A stretch of 22,742 bases of DNA from an uncultured Campylobacter sp. (GTDB lineage: Bacteria > Actinomycetota > Actinomycetes > Mycobacteriales > Mycobacteriaceae): NCBI GenBank assembly GCA_943913625.1, contig CALTYW010000018.1, forward strand, positions 1-22,742, read 5' to 3'. Below the pieces are notes generated by a model. That model made no database searches and was not told the origin of the DNA. It saw nothing but the letters and a program-made list of their open reading frames with translations. Positions 1 to 7,209 of this stretch are shown piece after piece (the stretch's first letter is position 1; each line of letters opens with the position of its first letter). The position numbers and the translations under genes were made by a program.

Positions 1-1
1 C

Positions 2-1393
2 ATCACGTCCAAAAACCTCCTGGACTCCGTGTCCAAAAAGTTCCCAGACATCACACACTTAGTCGAAGACCTAGATCGCCTAGACGAAGACTTAAACAGC
101 GATATTTCAGGATCAATCCTGGAGCGACAATCGTTTGTACGTATTGCGGATGCAAGTAGAATCAAACAGCTTGAGCAGAAGTTTTACGAACGGCTCTGCT
201 GCAGGATTTTCCAAGTTAAGGATAAGGATGATGAGCCGTTCGAGGTTCATCTAGCTTGGCCCTTTGAAAAGCTGAACATGACAGTAGAGGATCTCCGGTT
301 CAAATTGGTTGGGGTTCGAGCCAGCCAACTTCCGGAGTGTTTTGAAACTTACCTAGAAGAGCCCCCGAGCCTCGAGTACATTTTCGAAGCGATCGGATAC
401 AGGATGCTTGCTGATCGCACGAAATCCCTGAAGGACGAAAAACCTTTTTCCGCCCGCGGTAACCGCCTCGCGGACTTTAAATGCACACAGAGACATTTAG
501 CCGCGATGCTCAGAGAAGAGAAGGTAACCGGCGGTTGGTCTAGACTACCGAAAATTCGTATTACCAGCAGTGAGGACGACGAACACCTCGTCACGCTCCC
601 CATCGACAGATTCATCGCCGTAAATTGTCGCGTGGCGAACATCGACTACCTGAAGCTTGATGGAGTTTGGTACCGATACAGCGGAAACATTATCGAGGAT
701 TTTAAGCAGACTTTCGACACGGTACTCGAACCGGAAAACAGCACTTTGAGAAGTCTTTCTTGTGATGGAAACTTCTTCATCCCGTGGAATGGTTTCAAAG
801 ACGAAGCTGAATACAACATCAATCTAGCGGAGCGCTATATCGAACACACTGTCCACCTCGACCGTGCAGTCTTTCAAGCAAAAGATGCAACCTCTGATGG
901 AAGATCGAATCGTTTCGAGCCTGCAGATCTTGTGACGGATCTCGGCCATTTCATCCATATAAAAAACTACAGTTCAGGCTCCGCGCCCATAAGCCACCTT
1001 TGTATGCAAGCCGCAAACTCGGCAATCGCTATCACCCGTCACGAGGGAGCAAGAAAAAACTTTAGCGAGAATTTGTCAAAAAGACTCGAGCTCCTAAGCA
1101 CGCCGTATGACCAAAATTCTGACCAAGAAAAAGGTGCAAGAAAAGGTTTCACTGCTGTGCGCGATGAACATTTCGACTCAACCAAATTATTCGAACGCGG
1201 TTCGATGACTGTCGTGGTTGCGATAGCGAATAAGGATGGCCAGAAGGGTTCGATTGAAGAGTTACCATTCATGAGTTTGATGGCGCTGTCGAGGCTTGCC
1301 ACGGTCCTCCGCCGAGAAGGACTGAAATTTGAAATTTGGTTTATCCCAGATTCAACCCAGCAGCTCCCCTCAGACAAGGAAGTAAAGGCCTAG
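2..1393 (+). CDS. TIGR04141/DUF6119-like sporadically distributed protein (5' partial)
   Basis: The reading frame is open to the left edge, so the N-terminus is missing. A GTG at 29 is the first internal start candidate and gives 454 residues, shorter than I recall for this family. I recognise the pattern of the TIGR04141/DUF6119 'sporadically distributed' family. It has a 'DGVWYRYS' segment near residue 210, an 'EAEYNINLAERY' segment near 260, and a block near 297-330 with 'EPADLV', 'HFIHIKNY' and 'SHLCMQAANSA'. An acidic residue followed by a hydrophobic strand ending in H-I-K resembles a PD-(D/E)XK nuclease core, but that is inference. The molecular role is unknown to me; such patchily distributed families often sit in defence islands. 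GC content is visibly lower (about 48 percent) than downstream genes, suggesting transfer. It ends tail-to-tail with the surface protein gene, both stops using one CTAG. Confidence 0.6.
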   Translation: MTSKNLLDSVSKKFPDITHLVEDLDRLDEDLNSDISGSILERQSFVRIADASRIKQLEQKFYERLCCRIFQVKDKDDEPFEVHLAWPFEKLNMTVEDLRFKLVGVRASQLPECFETYLEEPPSLEYIFEAIGYRMLADRTKSLKDEKPFSARGNRLADFKCTQRHLAAMLREEKVTGGWSRLPKIRITSSEDDEHLVTLPIDRFIAVNCRVANIDYLKLDGVWYRYSGNIIEDFKQTFDTVLEPENSTLRSLSCDGNFFIPWNGFKDEAEYNINLAERYIEHTVHLDRAVFQAKDATSDGRSNRFEPADLVTDLGHFIHIKNYSSGSAPISHLCMQAANSAIAITRHEGARKNFSENLSKRLELLSTPYDQNSDQEKGARKGFTAVRDEHFDSTKLFERGSMTVVVAIANKDGQKGSIEELPFMSLMALSRLATVLRREGLKFEIWFIPDSTQQLPSDKEVKA

Positions 1394-2262
1394 TGGCCTG
1401 GGTACGGCAGCGCGAGTGCGGCCAGTCCCCCGACCAGCGCGAGGACCCCGATGACCAGCGCGGTGATTTGGAGCGGGGTGGAGCCGGTCGGTTGCTCGGC
1501 AGCGGGGGCCGGTTGATCAGGGACCGAGGGCTGGGTCGGTGCCGGGTCGACGACGCCCTTGCCGGTGTTCACGACCGGGACGCTGACTTCCTGTTTGGTG
1601 CCGTCGGTGAACGTGGCGGTGGCACGGAACTCGGTGCTGCGGCGGGTGTCGGTGGGCACGGTACCGGTGACAACACCGGTCTTCGGGTCGATGGTCGCAG
1701 CCCAGGAGCTGGTGTTGCCGGTGAGGGTCCAGGTGGCGTCGTCGGCAAGCGAGCCCGGCATGCGGTTGTACGGCTCCAAGGTGAATCGCTCGCCGGGGTT
1801 GGCGACGGTTTCGTCGTAGTGCGGCTTGTACAGGTACTCGTGGGTCGGGATAAGCGTCACCGTGGAGGTCACGACCTCCTGCGAGCCATCTGGGTACTTG
1901 ACCCAGATGCGGATGTCGTCGGTGTTCTCGCCGCGCACGGGCGGGTTCACGCGCGAGCCGGAGAGGCGCACGTGCATATCGGTGCCCTGGAGTTCCAGGT
2001 GAATGGGCAGCTTGGTGCGCTGCTGGCCGCGGTAGTCGATCGTCGCGCCCTCCGGAGCACCCTGCAGCGGAAATACTGCGGTGGTGCTGTAGTAGTCCGA
2101 CGCAACGTTGCCGACCACGGTGGGCTTGGTGTCGAAGTAGGGGTCGTAGAGGTCCGCCATCGTCGCGGCGTGAGCAACCGGGGCAGCCGGGGCAGCTGGG
2201 GCGATTGGAGCGACCAGCCCGGCGACAACACAGGCAACAACTGGCACGACGAGGCGGTTCAT
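1390..2262 (-). CDS. Secreted Rib/alpha- or YPDG-type Ig-like surface protein
   Basis: A 290-residue exported protein. An N-terminal signal peptide (about 1-33, Ala/Pro/Val rich, ending AHA-A) is followed by two beta-rich modules. The first ends in a 'YPDGSQEVV' strand typical of Rib/YPDG cell-surface repeats; the second contains 'DPKTGVVTGTVP', a putative-Ig turn motif. A Pro-rich linker and a hydrophobic segment (about 262-284) close the protein. There is no LPXTG signal and no basic tail after the last hydrophobic stretch (it ends PYPGH), so anchoring is by membrane span or uncertain. I chose the ATG at 2262 because it overlaps the upstream hydrolase stop as ATGA and has GGAG 8 nt upstream; an upstream GTG at 2280 is possible. 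Role inferred: envelope or adhesion-type protein, partner unknown. Confidence 0.65.
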   Translation of the reverse strand: MNRLVVPVVACVVAGLVAPIAPAAPAAPVAHAATMADLYDPYFDTKPTVVGNVASDYYSTTAVFPLQGAPEGATIDYRGQQRTKLPIHLELQGTDMHVRLSGSRVNPPVRGENTDDIRIWVKYPDGSQEVVTSTVTLIPTHEYLYKPHYDETVANPGERFTLEPYNRMPGSLADDATWTLTGNTSSWAATIDPKTGVVTGTVPTDTRRSTEFRATATFTDGTKQEVSVPVVNTGKGVVDPAPTQPSVPDQPAPAAEQPTGSTPLQITALVIGVLALVGGLAALALPYPGH

Positions 2263-3239
2263 GAGGACGGCTCCAAACACAGTTCGATGAGGCGGGCGAT
2301 GGCGGCGGTGACGGTCGCGGGGGCGTCGAGAGGCGGCATGTGCCCCGACTCCGGGATCACCTGGTAGTAGGCACCCGGCCAGATCTCGGCGAGCCCCGCC
2401 GACTGCGACACCGGGGTCACATTATCGCGATCCCCCACCAGGATGAAACCCGGCAAACCCTCGAGTACCGCGGCGGCGTCGCGCTCAGAGTGGTCCTGCA
2501 GCTCGCTGAAGAAACCGGCGTAGGTGGCTAGCGGGGTCTCTTGGATCAGGGCGGCGTGGAACTGGATCACCTTGTAATCCATCGGCCGGAAGTAGAACCA
2601 ACGCGCCAGCACCGGCGCCAAAGTCGCGGTCACCGCCCGGCGTACCCCCTCCGCGGCGCGCGGCAACGCCGCCACGAACCGCTCCAAGAACGTCCCGAAC
2701 GCCCCGCCGAGCGCTCGCGGCAGACCCCGCGCCGTGAACGGGTCGACGGCGCCGGAAATCTGCACCGCCCCCGCCCAATCGAAGTCGTGCCGGCGCATCA
2801 GTGAGAGGGAAACGGGGCTGCCGAGGGAATGGCCGATGGGGATGACGGGGACGTCGATAAGCAATGTGCGCATAACGAGCGCGATGTCGTCCGCGGCGGC
2901 GTCGATGGTGAGCAGGCGGGGGTCGACGCGGCCCGTCTGCCCGTGTCCGCGCAGGTCAACGAGGATTTGGCGGACGCCGAGCGGGCGCAGCGCCTCGACC
3001 TGCATGTAGAACTCCTCGGCGGCGATGTTGAATCCGTGGACATAGACGAGCGCGAGCGGCGCGTCGACGGGCCCGACGTCGTAGTAGTGGACCGGGATGT
3101 CGCCGGAGCGGACGGTGCCTTCGCGGTCGAACCGCAGACCGATCCCGGCGCGGCCGCTGTGCAGCTCGCGGCGCGCGCGGGCGAGTTCCCGCCGCTTCAC
3201 GGGCGTTAAGTCACGCACGAAATCGACGGGGCTGAGCAT
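2259..3239 (-). CDS. Alpha/beta hydrolase fold protein
   Basis: A 326-residue serine hydrolase of the alpha/beta-hydrolase fold. Visible elements are the oxyanion-loop HGF (68-70), the nucleophile elbow GHSLG (136-140, Ser138), the acid in GDRDNVTP (Asp272 likely) and the histidine in SGHMPP (His300). A lid-like helical insertion lies at about 175-235. No signal peptide or membrane span is seen, so it is probably cytoplasmic. The family includes esterases, lipases, thioesterases and C-C hydrolases; the substrate cannot be read from the sequence. It starts 17 bp from the divergent acyl carrier protein gene and ends in an ATGA overlap with the surface protein gene, implying a two-gene transcript. 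The adjacent carrier protein raises the idea of an acyl-thioester substrate, which is inference only. Confidence 0.85.
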   Translation of the reverse strand: MLSPVDFVRDLTPVKRRELARARRELHSGRAGIGLRFDREGTVRSGDIPVHYYDVGPVDAPLALVYVHGFNIAAEEFYMQVEALRPLGVRQILVDLRGHGQTGRVDPRLLTIDAAADDIALVMRTLLIDVPVIPIGHSLGSPVSLSLMRRHDFDWAGAVQISGAVDPFTARGLPRALGGAFGTFLERFVAALPRAAEGVRRAVTATLAPVLARWFYFRPMDYKVIQFHAALIQETPLATYAGFFSELQDHSERDAAAVLEGLPGFILVGDRDNVTPVSQSAGLAEIWPGAYYQVIPESGHMPPLDAPATVTAAIARLIELCLEPSS

Positions 3240-3244
3240 TCACC

Positions 3245-3251
3245 TACTATA
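3245..3251. promoter_or_regulatory. Overlapping bidirectional -10 element
   Basis: TACTAT on the plus strand (3245-3250) ends 6 nt before the carrier protein ATG at 3257. TATAGT on the minus strand (3251-3246) ends 6 nt before the hydrolase ATG at 3239. Both fit TANNNT, and the spacing fits leaderless transcripts in both directions. No convincing -35 is visible on either side. The minus-strand AGGTGA before the hydrolase start could also be a closely spaced ribosome binding site. Confidence 0.5.
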
Positions 3252-3256
3252 ACGTC

Positions 3257-3460
3257 ATGGAACTTGCGCAGCTGATTGCCGACGCCACGGGAGCCGAGGT
3301 CGATTCGAGCACATTGCTTAGCGACGCTTCGATATCCTCCCTCGACCGCATCCAGCTCGCCATCCGCATCGAGGAAGAATTCGGGGTGCGCGTGGACGAG
3401 TCCGTGTACGAGCAGTACCCGACGGTCGGCGAGCTGGCCGAGTACGTTAGGGAAGCATGA
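3257..3460 (+). CDS. Small acyl carrier protein with SSL in place of DSL
   Basis: A 67-residue acidic, all-helical acyl carrier protein (PP-binding). The segment 'LDRIQLAIRIEEEFGVRV' (29-46) matches helix II of AcpP-type proteins. The phosphopantetheine-accepting serine would be Ser28. The Asp that normally precedes it (DSL) is replaced by Ser27, giving S-S-L-D. It is shorter than fatty-acid ACPs of about 78 residues and than mycobacterial AcpM. The stop codon overlaps the start of the HAD phosphatase (ATGA at 3457-3460), so the two are translationally coupled. There is no Shine-Dalgarno, and a TANNNT hexamer 6 nt before the ATG suggests a leaderless mRNA. Role inferred: carrier for a dedicated acyl or aminoacyl group rather than bulk fatty acid synthesis. 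Confidence 0.85.
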   Translation: MELAQLIADATGAEVDSSTLLSDASISSLDRIQLAIRIEEEFGVRVDESVYEQYPTVGELAEYVREA

Positions 3461-4260
3461 TCTCCTACCTCACCGACATGGACGGTGTGCTGCACCGCGA
3501 AGGCGACGTGATCCCCGGCGCGGGCGAATTCATCCGTGCGCTGCGCAGCGAAGGCATCGAATACATGGTGCTGACCAACAACTCGATGCAGACGCCGCGC
3601 GACCTGTCGGCGAAACTCCAGCGCATGGGCCTGGAAATCGAGGAGGAACGCATCTGGACGTCGGCGACTGCGACGGCGCGGTTCTTGTCGCAGCAGGCCG
3701 GCGAGGCTTCCGCGTATGTGATCGGCGAGGCCGGGTTGACCACCGCGCTGCACGAGATCGGGTGGATTTTGACCGACGCGGATCCCGACTTTGTGGTGCT
3801 GGGCGAGACGCGGACGTACTCGTTCGAGGCGCTGACCACCGCGTCGAATTTGATACGCGGAGGCTCGCGCTTCATTGCGACCAACCCCGACTTGACCGGG
3901 CCGGGGCCCGCGGGCGTGGTTCCGGCAACGGGGTCGGTGGCCGCGATGATCACCGCCGTGACCGGGCAGGAGCCTTACTACATTGGCAAGCCCAACCCGG
4001 TGATGATGCGCTCCGCGCTGAATAACATCGGCGCGCACTCCGAGCACACCGTGATGATCGGCGACCGGATGGATACCGACGTCAAGGCCGGTTTGGAAGC
4101 CGGGATGAGGACTGTGCTCGTGCGCACCGGGATTTCGGACGACGCCGAGATCGCCAAATACCCCTACCGCCCCACTGCCGTCGTGGACTCCGTGGCAGAC
4201 CTGATCGAGCGGATCTGGGATCCGTTCGGGGATGGGTTCTACGAGGAGGGTGAGGGGTAG
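3457..4260 (+). CDS. HAD-IIA family phosphatase (NagD-like)
   Basis: A 267-residue haloacid dehalogenase superfamily hydrolase of subfamily IIA. Motif I is DMDGVL (Asp7 nucleophile, Asp9 acid/base), motif II is the TNN at 40-42, the conserved lysine lies in GKPNP (Lys178), and motif IV is GDRMDTD (202-208). The C2-type cap between motifs II and III fits NagD/PGP-like enzymes, which hydrolyse small phosphomonoesters such as nucleoside monophosphates, glycerol phosphate or phosphoglycolate. The exact substrate cannot be told. Its ATG overlaps the TGA of the carrier protein gene. Downstream, a 13-bp stem followed by five Ts (4275-4323) looks like the operon terminator. Pairing with a carrier protein is unusual and may mean a phosphorylated or phosphopantetheine-related substrate, which is speculative. 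Confidence 0.88.
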   Translation: MISYLTDMDGVLHREGDVIPGAGEFIRALRSEGIEYMVLTNNSMQTPRDLSAKLQRMGLEIEEERIWTSATATARFLSQQAGEASAYVIGEAGLTTALHEIGWILTDADPDFVVLGETRTYSFEALTTASNLIRGGSRFIATNPDLTGPGPAGVVPATGSVAAMITAVTGQEPYYIGKPNPVMMRSALNNIGAHSEHTVMIGDRMDTDVKAGLEAGMRTVLVRTGISDDAEIAKYPYRPTAVVDSVADLIERIWDPFGDGFYEEGEG

Positions 4261-4274
4261 GCGTCGTTTAGCTG

Positions 4275-4323
4275 CGAGCGGTATAGCGGTAGGTGGGCTG
4301 CTGCTATACCGCTCGACGTTTTT
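4275..4323 (+). terminator. Intrinsic terminator of the ACP-HAD operon
   Basis: A 13-bp perfect stem (4275-4287 with 4303-4315) around a 15-nt loop is followed by ACG and TTTTT at 4319-4323. It sits 15 bp after the HAD stop codon. The arm word GAGCGGTATAGC recurs in the next hairpin. Confidence 0.7.
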
Positions 4324-4366
4324 GACCGATTTCTGAAAACGCGACCTGGGGAAACACAGGCGGAAT

Positions 4367-4413
4367 CTGCGAGCGGTATAGCGACACAGACTTGAGCGCT
4401 ATACCGCTCGCAG
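4367..4413. repeat. Perfect 17-bp inverted repeat upstream of DUF559 gene
   Basis: Arms 4367-4383 and 4397-4413 are perfect reverse complements around a 13-nt loop and contain the same GAGCGGTATAGC word as the preceding terminator, so the word occurs four times within 140 bp. There is no T-tract. It lies 25-45 nt before the DUF559-like gene and could be an operator, an attenuator or a duplicated terminator. Confidence 0.85.
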
Positions 4414-4438
4414 GTGAAGGCTTCCCTTCGGTCCGGAA

Positions 4439-5335
4439 ATGGGCCAAGATGGGCGCATGGGGGATAACAGTTCGAAACGTGCGGCAGAGCTTGAGCTGAT
4501 CAGAACTGTCGCGAGTCAATGCAAGACAGCGGTCGTCACGGGGCCGGCCCGTGCAAGATGGGCGGGATTGTCGACGCTGCAGTGGGTCACGACAGTGGAT
4601 CTGGTGCTGCCGGGGCGCACACGAGCTTGGGGGAAAACATTCCCGGACCGCGTGTACCGAAACGGAATCATCCGTCCGGAGGAGATCCAGGTCCGCGACG
4701 GAGTGCGAATAGCGAAGGGCCTCCGGGGGATCTTCGACTCGTTTCGCTACTACGGACGGAAAGAGGCGCTCGTGCAGCTGGAATCCGCGCGATGGCAGCA
4801 GCGCGACTTGAGCGTGGAGAAGCTACTCGGGCTAAGCAAGCACCTGCCGAGAGCCAAGGGAACCAAGGAATTCCGAGAGTTGATTCGGTACTCCGGGGAT
4901 ACGTCGGCCTCGCCCCTTGAGACCCTGAAACGCGATACGTTGCTGCAGGCGATCGATTCGGGCTTACTCACCGGAGTCGAATCTCTCGAGTACCAGGTGG
5001 GATTCGACATCAGAGGGCGAGACGGCACGCCGACGGTTGCCTACGTCGACTTCCTGATCAACGGCTTCATCATGGTCGAGGCCGACGGCGACGTGAAGAA
5101 GGACGGCACATACGGCGATGCCGTAGACCTCACCCTGTCGGAACGGTACCGCGAAGTTCAGCTGCAAAATAGCGGCGGTGAATTCGTAAGGACGTCGTGG
5201 CACGATTCCGCGCAGAGCTTCATTGACCAGATCCAACTGAAAATTAACCGAAATCCTGGGGTCTACCAGCTTCCGAACCGGAGGAGCGAATCGTTTCGCG
5301 ACTTCCTCGACAGGCTCGAGCGGGAGTGGCGGTAG
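4439..5335 (+). CDS. DUF559/Vsr-like nuclease-domain protein with AbiEi-like N-terminus
   Basis: A protein of up to 298 residues. The C-terminal half (about 157-270) has the DUF559/Vsr-like endonuclease pattern: 'SPLETLKRD' (Glu161), 'YVDFLI' (Asp204) and 'VEADGDVKKDG' (Glu214, Asp216), then a strand resembling 'GEFVRTSW'. The N-terminal half ('VVTGPARARWAGL', 'VDLVLPGR') resembles the AbiEi/winged-helix-linked regions seen in many actinobacterial DUF559 proteins. The family is widespread in actinobacteria with no assigned substrate; a DNA-acting or antitoxin-type role is inference. The start is uncertain: ATG 4439 or ATG 4457, neither with a good Shine-Dalgarno. 4457 has a weak CAAGAT hexamer 6 nt upstream. 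GC content is a little lower than in its neighbours. It is a solitary gene between hairpins on both sides. Confidence 0.65.
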   Translation: MGQDGRMGDNSSKRAAELELIRTVASQCKTAVVTGPARARWAGLSTLQWVTTVDLVLPGRTRAWGKTFPDRVYRNGIIRPEEIQVRDGVRIAKGLRGIFDSFRYYGRKEALVQLESARWQQRDLSVEKLLGLSKHLPRAKGTKEFRELIRYSGDTSASPLETLKRDTLLQAIDSGLLTGVESLEYQVGFDIRGRDGTPTVAYVDFLINGFIMVEADGDVKKDGTYGDAVDLTLSERYREVQLQNSGGEFVRTSWHDSAQSFIDQIQLKINRNPGVYQLPNRRSESFRDFLDRLEREWR

Positions 5336-5343
5336 AAGGCTCC

Positions 5344-5399
5344 GCGTCAAAAATGAACCACCTGCGTCAAAAATGACGCAGGTGGTTCAGCTATGACGC
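5344..5399 (-). terminator. Bidirectional hairpin between convergent genes; terminator of SSADH
   Basis: A perfect 16-bp stem (5354-5369 with 5374-5389) has a 4-nt A loop. An outer GCGTCA/TGACGC pair (5344-5349, 5394-5399) extends it beyond a small internal loop. On the minus strand the stem is followed by TTTTT, so it is a good intrinsic terminator for the dehydrogenase. On the plus strand there is no T-tract. The 13-mer GCGTCAAAAATGA is also directly repeated at 5344 and 5364. Confidence 0.75.
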
Positions 5400-5427
5400 G
5401 CTAGTGCGGGGCGCGCCCCGGCGCGGT

Positions 5428-6822
5428 TTAGACCTTGGAGTCCGAGCCGGCGACGTAGAAGCGCTGGAGGTTCACGAACTCGTCCATGCCCAGCGGGCCG
5501 AGCTCGCGGCCGAGACCGGACGCCTTCACGCCGCCGAACGGCAGCTCAGCGCCGCGGGCCTGCGGGATGTTGACGTGGATCATGCCGGTGTCGATCTTCG
5601 CGGCGACTCGCTTGGCGCGCTCCTTGTCCTCGGACATGACCGCGCCGCCGAGGCCGTAGCGGGAGTCGTTGGCGAGTTCGATCGCCTCTTCCTCAGAGGT
5701 CGCCTTGTACACCTCGGCGACCGGGCCGAAGAATTCCTCGTAGAAGGAGTCGGAGCCGACCTCGATGTCGGTGATCACGGCCGGGGTGAAGTAGGCGCCG
5801 TCACCGGTGACCTCGCCGCCGACGTGGACCTTCGCGCCACCGTCGACAGCCAGCTTGAGCTGCTGCACCAGCTTCTCAGCGGCGTCGCGGGAGGACAGCG
5901 GGTAAAACTCCGCGCCATCGCCCGGGTTCAGCGGGTCGCCCTCAGTGTACTCGGAGGCGAGCTTGACCAGCTCTTCCACGAACTCGTCGTAAATGTCCTC
6001 CATCACAATCATCTTCTTGTTGGAGGTGCACGCCTGGCCGGTGTTGCCGATGCGCTTGTCCCACGCGGTCTTCGCGGCGGCCGGCACGTCGGAGGAGTCG
6101 AGCACGACGTAGGCGTCGGTGCCGCCGAGCTCTAGCACGCACTTCTTCAGCGCCTGGCCGGCCTGGGATGCAATCTGGCGGCCGGCGCGCTCGGAACCGG
6201 TGAGCGACACGCCCTGGACGCGGTCGTCCTCAATGAGTGTGGAAATCTGATCGTGGCCAGCATAAATGTTGGTGAACAGGCCCTTCGGCGCACCGGCATC
6301 CTCGAAGATTTTCTGGATCGCCTCAGACGAGCGCGGGCAGATCTCCGCGTGCTTGACCATCACGACGTTGCCGGCCATGATCGCCGGCGCGGCAAAGCGA
6401 GCGACCTGGTAATACGGGAAGTTCCACGGCATAATCCCAACGATCACGCCGAGGGGAACCTTGCGGATAATCGAGGTACCGCCCTGGTTGTTCGGGATCT
6501 CCTCGTCGGCACCGAATTCGGCGCCCTTCTCGGCGTAGTAGCTGAAGATCTCGACGCAGTCGTCGACCTCGCCGTCGCCTTCCTTGACGGACTTACCCAT
6601 CTCTTCGGCGATGATGCGGGTGAGCTCGTCGCGACGATCGTCGAAAAGCTGCGAGACCTTGTTCAGCACCTCCTCGCGCTCCTCGAACGACTTCTCGCGC
6701 CACTGCTTGAAGGTGTCGTTCGCGGTGGCGATGGCGTCCTCGAGGGCGTCGTCGGTGATCTGGTCGAAGGTCTCGACGACCTCGTTGGTTTTCGGGTTCT
6801 GTACGCGGTATGGATTAGACAT
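5428..6822 (-). CDS. gabD: NAD(P)-dependent succinate-semialdehyde dehydrogenase
   Basis: A 464-residue aldehyde dehydrogenase superfamily enzyme, full length. Asn134 in MPWNFP stabilises the substrate, LTGSERAG (208-214) binds cofactor, Glu231 in ELGGTD is the general base, and Cys265 in GQACTS is the nucleophile. FFGPVAEV and LPFGGVKASGLGREL mark the C-terminal part. The architecture matches GabD1-type succinate-semialdehyde dehydrogenases of mycobacteria and corynebacteria, which oxidise succinic semialdehyde to succinate in GABA/glutamate catabolism. A different aldehyde substrate is possible because ELGGTDAY replaces the commoner ELGGSDPF. The longer open frame upstream is not real; the ATG at 6822 gives the normal N-terminus 'MSNPYRVQNP' and lies 7 nt behind TACGAT. 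It overlaps the end of an upstream small gene by 8 bp. Confidence 0.87.
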   Translation of the reverse strand: MSNPYRVQNPKTNEVVETFDQITDDALEDAIATANDTFKQWREKSFEEREEVLNKVSQLFDDRRDELTRIIAEEMGKSVKEGDGEVDDCVEIFSYYAEKGAEFGADEEIPNNQGGTSIIRKVPLGVIVGIMPWNFPYYQVARFAAPAIMAGNVVMVKHAEICPRSSEAIQKIFEDAGAPKGLFTNIYAGHDQISTLIEDDRVQGVSLTGSERAGRQIASQAGQALKKCVLELGGTDAYVVLDSSDVPAAAKTAWDKRIGNTGQACTSNKKMIVMEDIYDEFVEELVKLASEYTEGDPLNPGDGAEFYPLSSRDAAEKLVQQLKLAVDGGAKVHVGGEVTGDGAYFTPAVITDIEVGSDSFYEEFFGPVAEVYKATSEEEAIELANDSRYGLGGAVMSEDKERAKRVAAKIDTGMIHVNIPQARGAELPFGGVKASGLGRELGPLGMDEFVNLQRFYVAGSDSKV

Positions 6823-7156
6823 GCGGCCCATCGTACGGATGCTTCGTGATCGTCGCCACGAAATTTTCGTGGGCTGCGAGGCGCGCCAGCGCATCAGCGA
6901 AGGGGCGGATTTCATCCTCGGACGCCCGAATCGCCTCCCGGCACGAGTACGTGCGGTCAGGCGCACGACGCCAGCGAGTGAACCAGCACTCCCCGTACTC
7001 ATCCGCAGGCGGGAGAAGGAGCATAAGCTTCTCGACGTCCCCCCGCACCCGCGCCGGCATCCCCTCAACGCGCAGCATATACGTGCGCCGCTGCGTCTCA
7101 GCGAGAGTGCACCGGGTGGTGGTGGAACGGGTTGGGGTTGCAAGCGTGGTTGTCAT
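6815..7156 (-). CDS. Small protein of unknown function upstream of SSADH
   Basis: A 113-residue soluble protein that I do not recognise. The centre is rich in charged and aromatic residues ('ECWFTRWRRAPDRTYSCREAI', split here over about residues 55-76), with predicted helices at 35-47 and 78-95. No signal peptide or membrane span is seen. The start at 7156 is supported by GGAAGG ending 6 nt upstream (7163-7168). It overlaps the dehydrogenase start by 8 bp in a different frame, suggesting an operon. GC content and codon use match the backbone. It could be a regulator or accessory factor of the dehydrogenase, but nothing in the sequence proves it. Confidence 0.6.
   Translation of the reverse strand: MTTTLATPTRSTTTRCTLAETQRRTYMLRVEGMPARVRGDVEKLMLLLPPADEYGECWFTRWRRAPDRTYSCREAIRASEDEIRPFADALARLAAHENFVATITKHPYDGPHV
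6830..6835 (-). promoter_or_regulatory. Candidate -10 for SSADH (leaderless)
   Basis: TACGAT on the minus strand ends 7 nt before the ATG at 6822. It lies inside the 3' end of the upstream gene, so the dehydrogenase may also be co-transcribed from further upstream. Confidence 0.4.
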
Positions 7157-7162
7157 TGGGGA

Positions 7163-7168
7163 CCTTCC
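7163..7168 (-). promoter_or_regulatory. Shine-Dalgarno site of the 113-residue gene
   Basis: GGAAGG on the minus strand lies 6 nt before the ATG at 7156 and fixes that start. Confidence 0.6.
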
Positions 7169-7209
7169 AATTGAGATTGGTTCTAACGGCGCGCTCCGCG
7201 ACGATCCCC

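Noticed and set aside
1336..2367. A 343-codon plus-strand open frame over the surface protein
   Set aside because: Gly/Arg/Val-rich shadow; the minus strand has a signal peptide, domains and coupled start.
4261..4438. CRISPR-like repeats
   Set aside because: Only four copies of a 12-mer in alternating orientation with short unequal spacing; this is two hairpins, not an array.
6823..7143. N-terminal extension of the dehydrogenase to 571 residues
   Set aside because: The extension is Arg/Ser/Cys-rich, overlaps the 113-residue gene and is not part of the aldehyde dehydrogenase fold.
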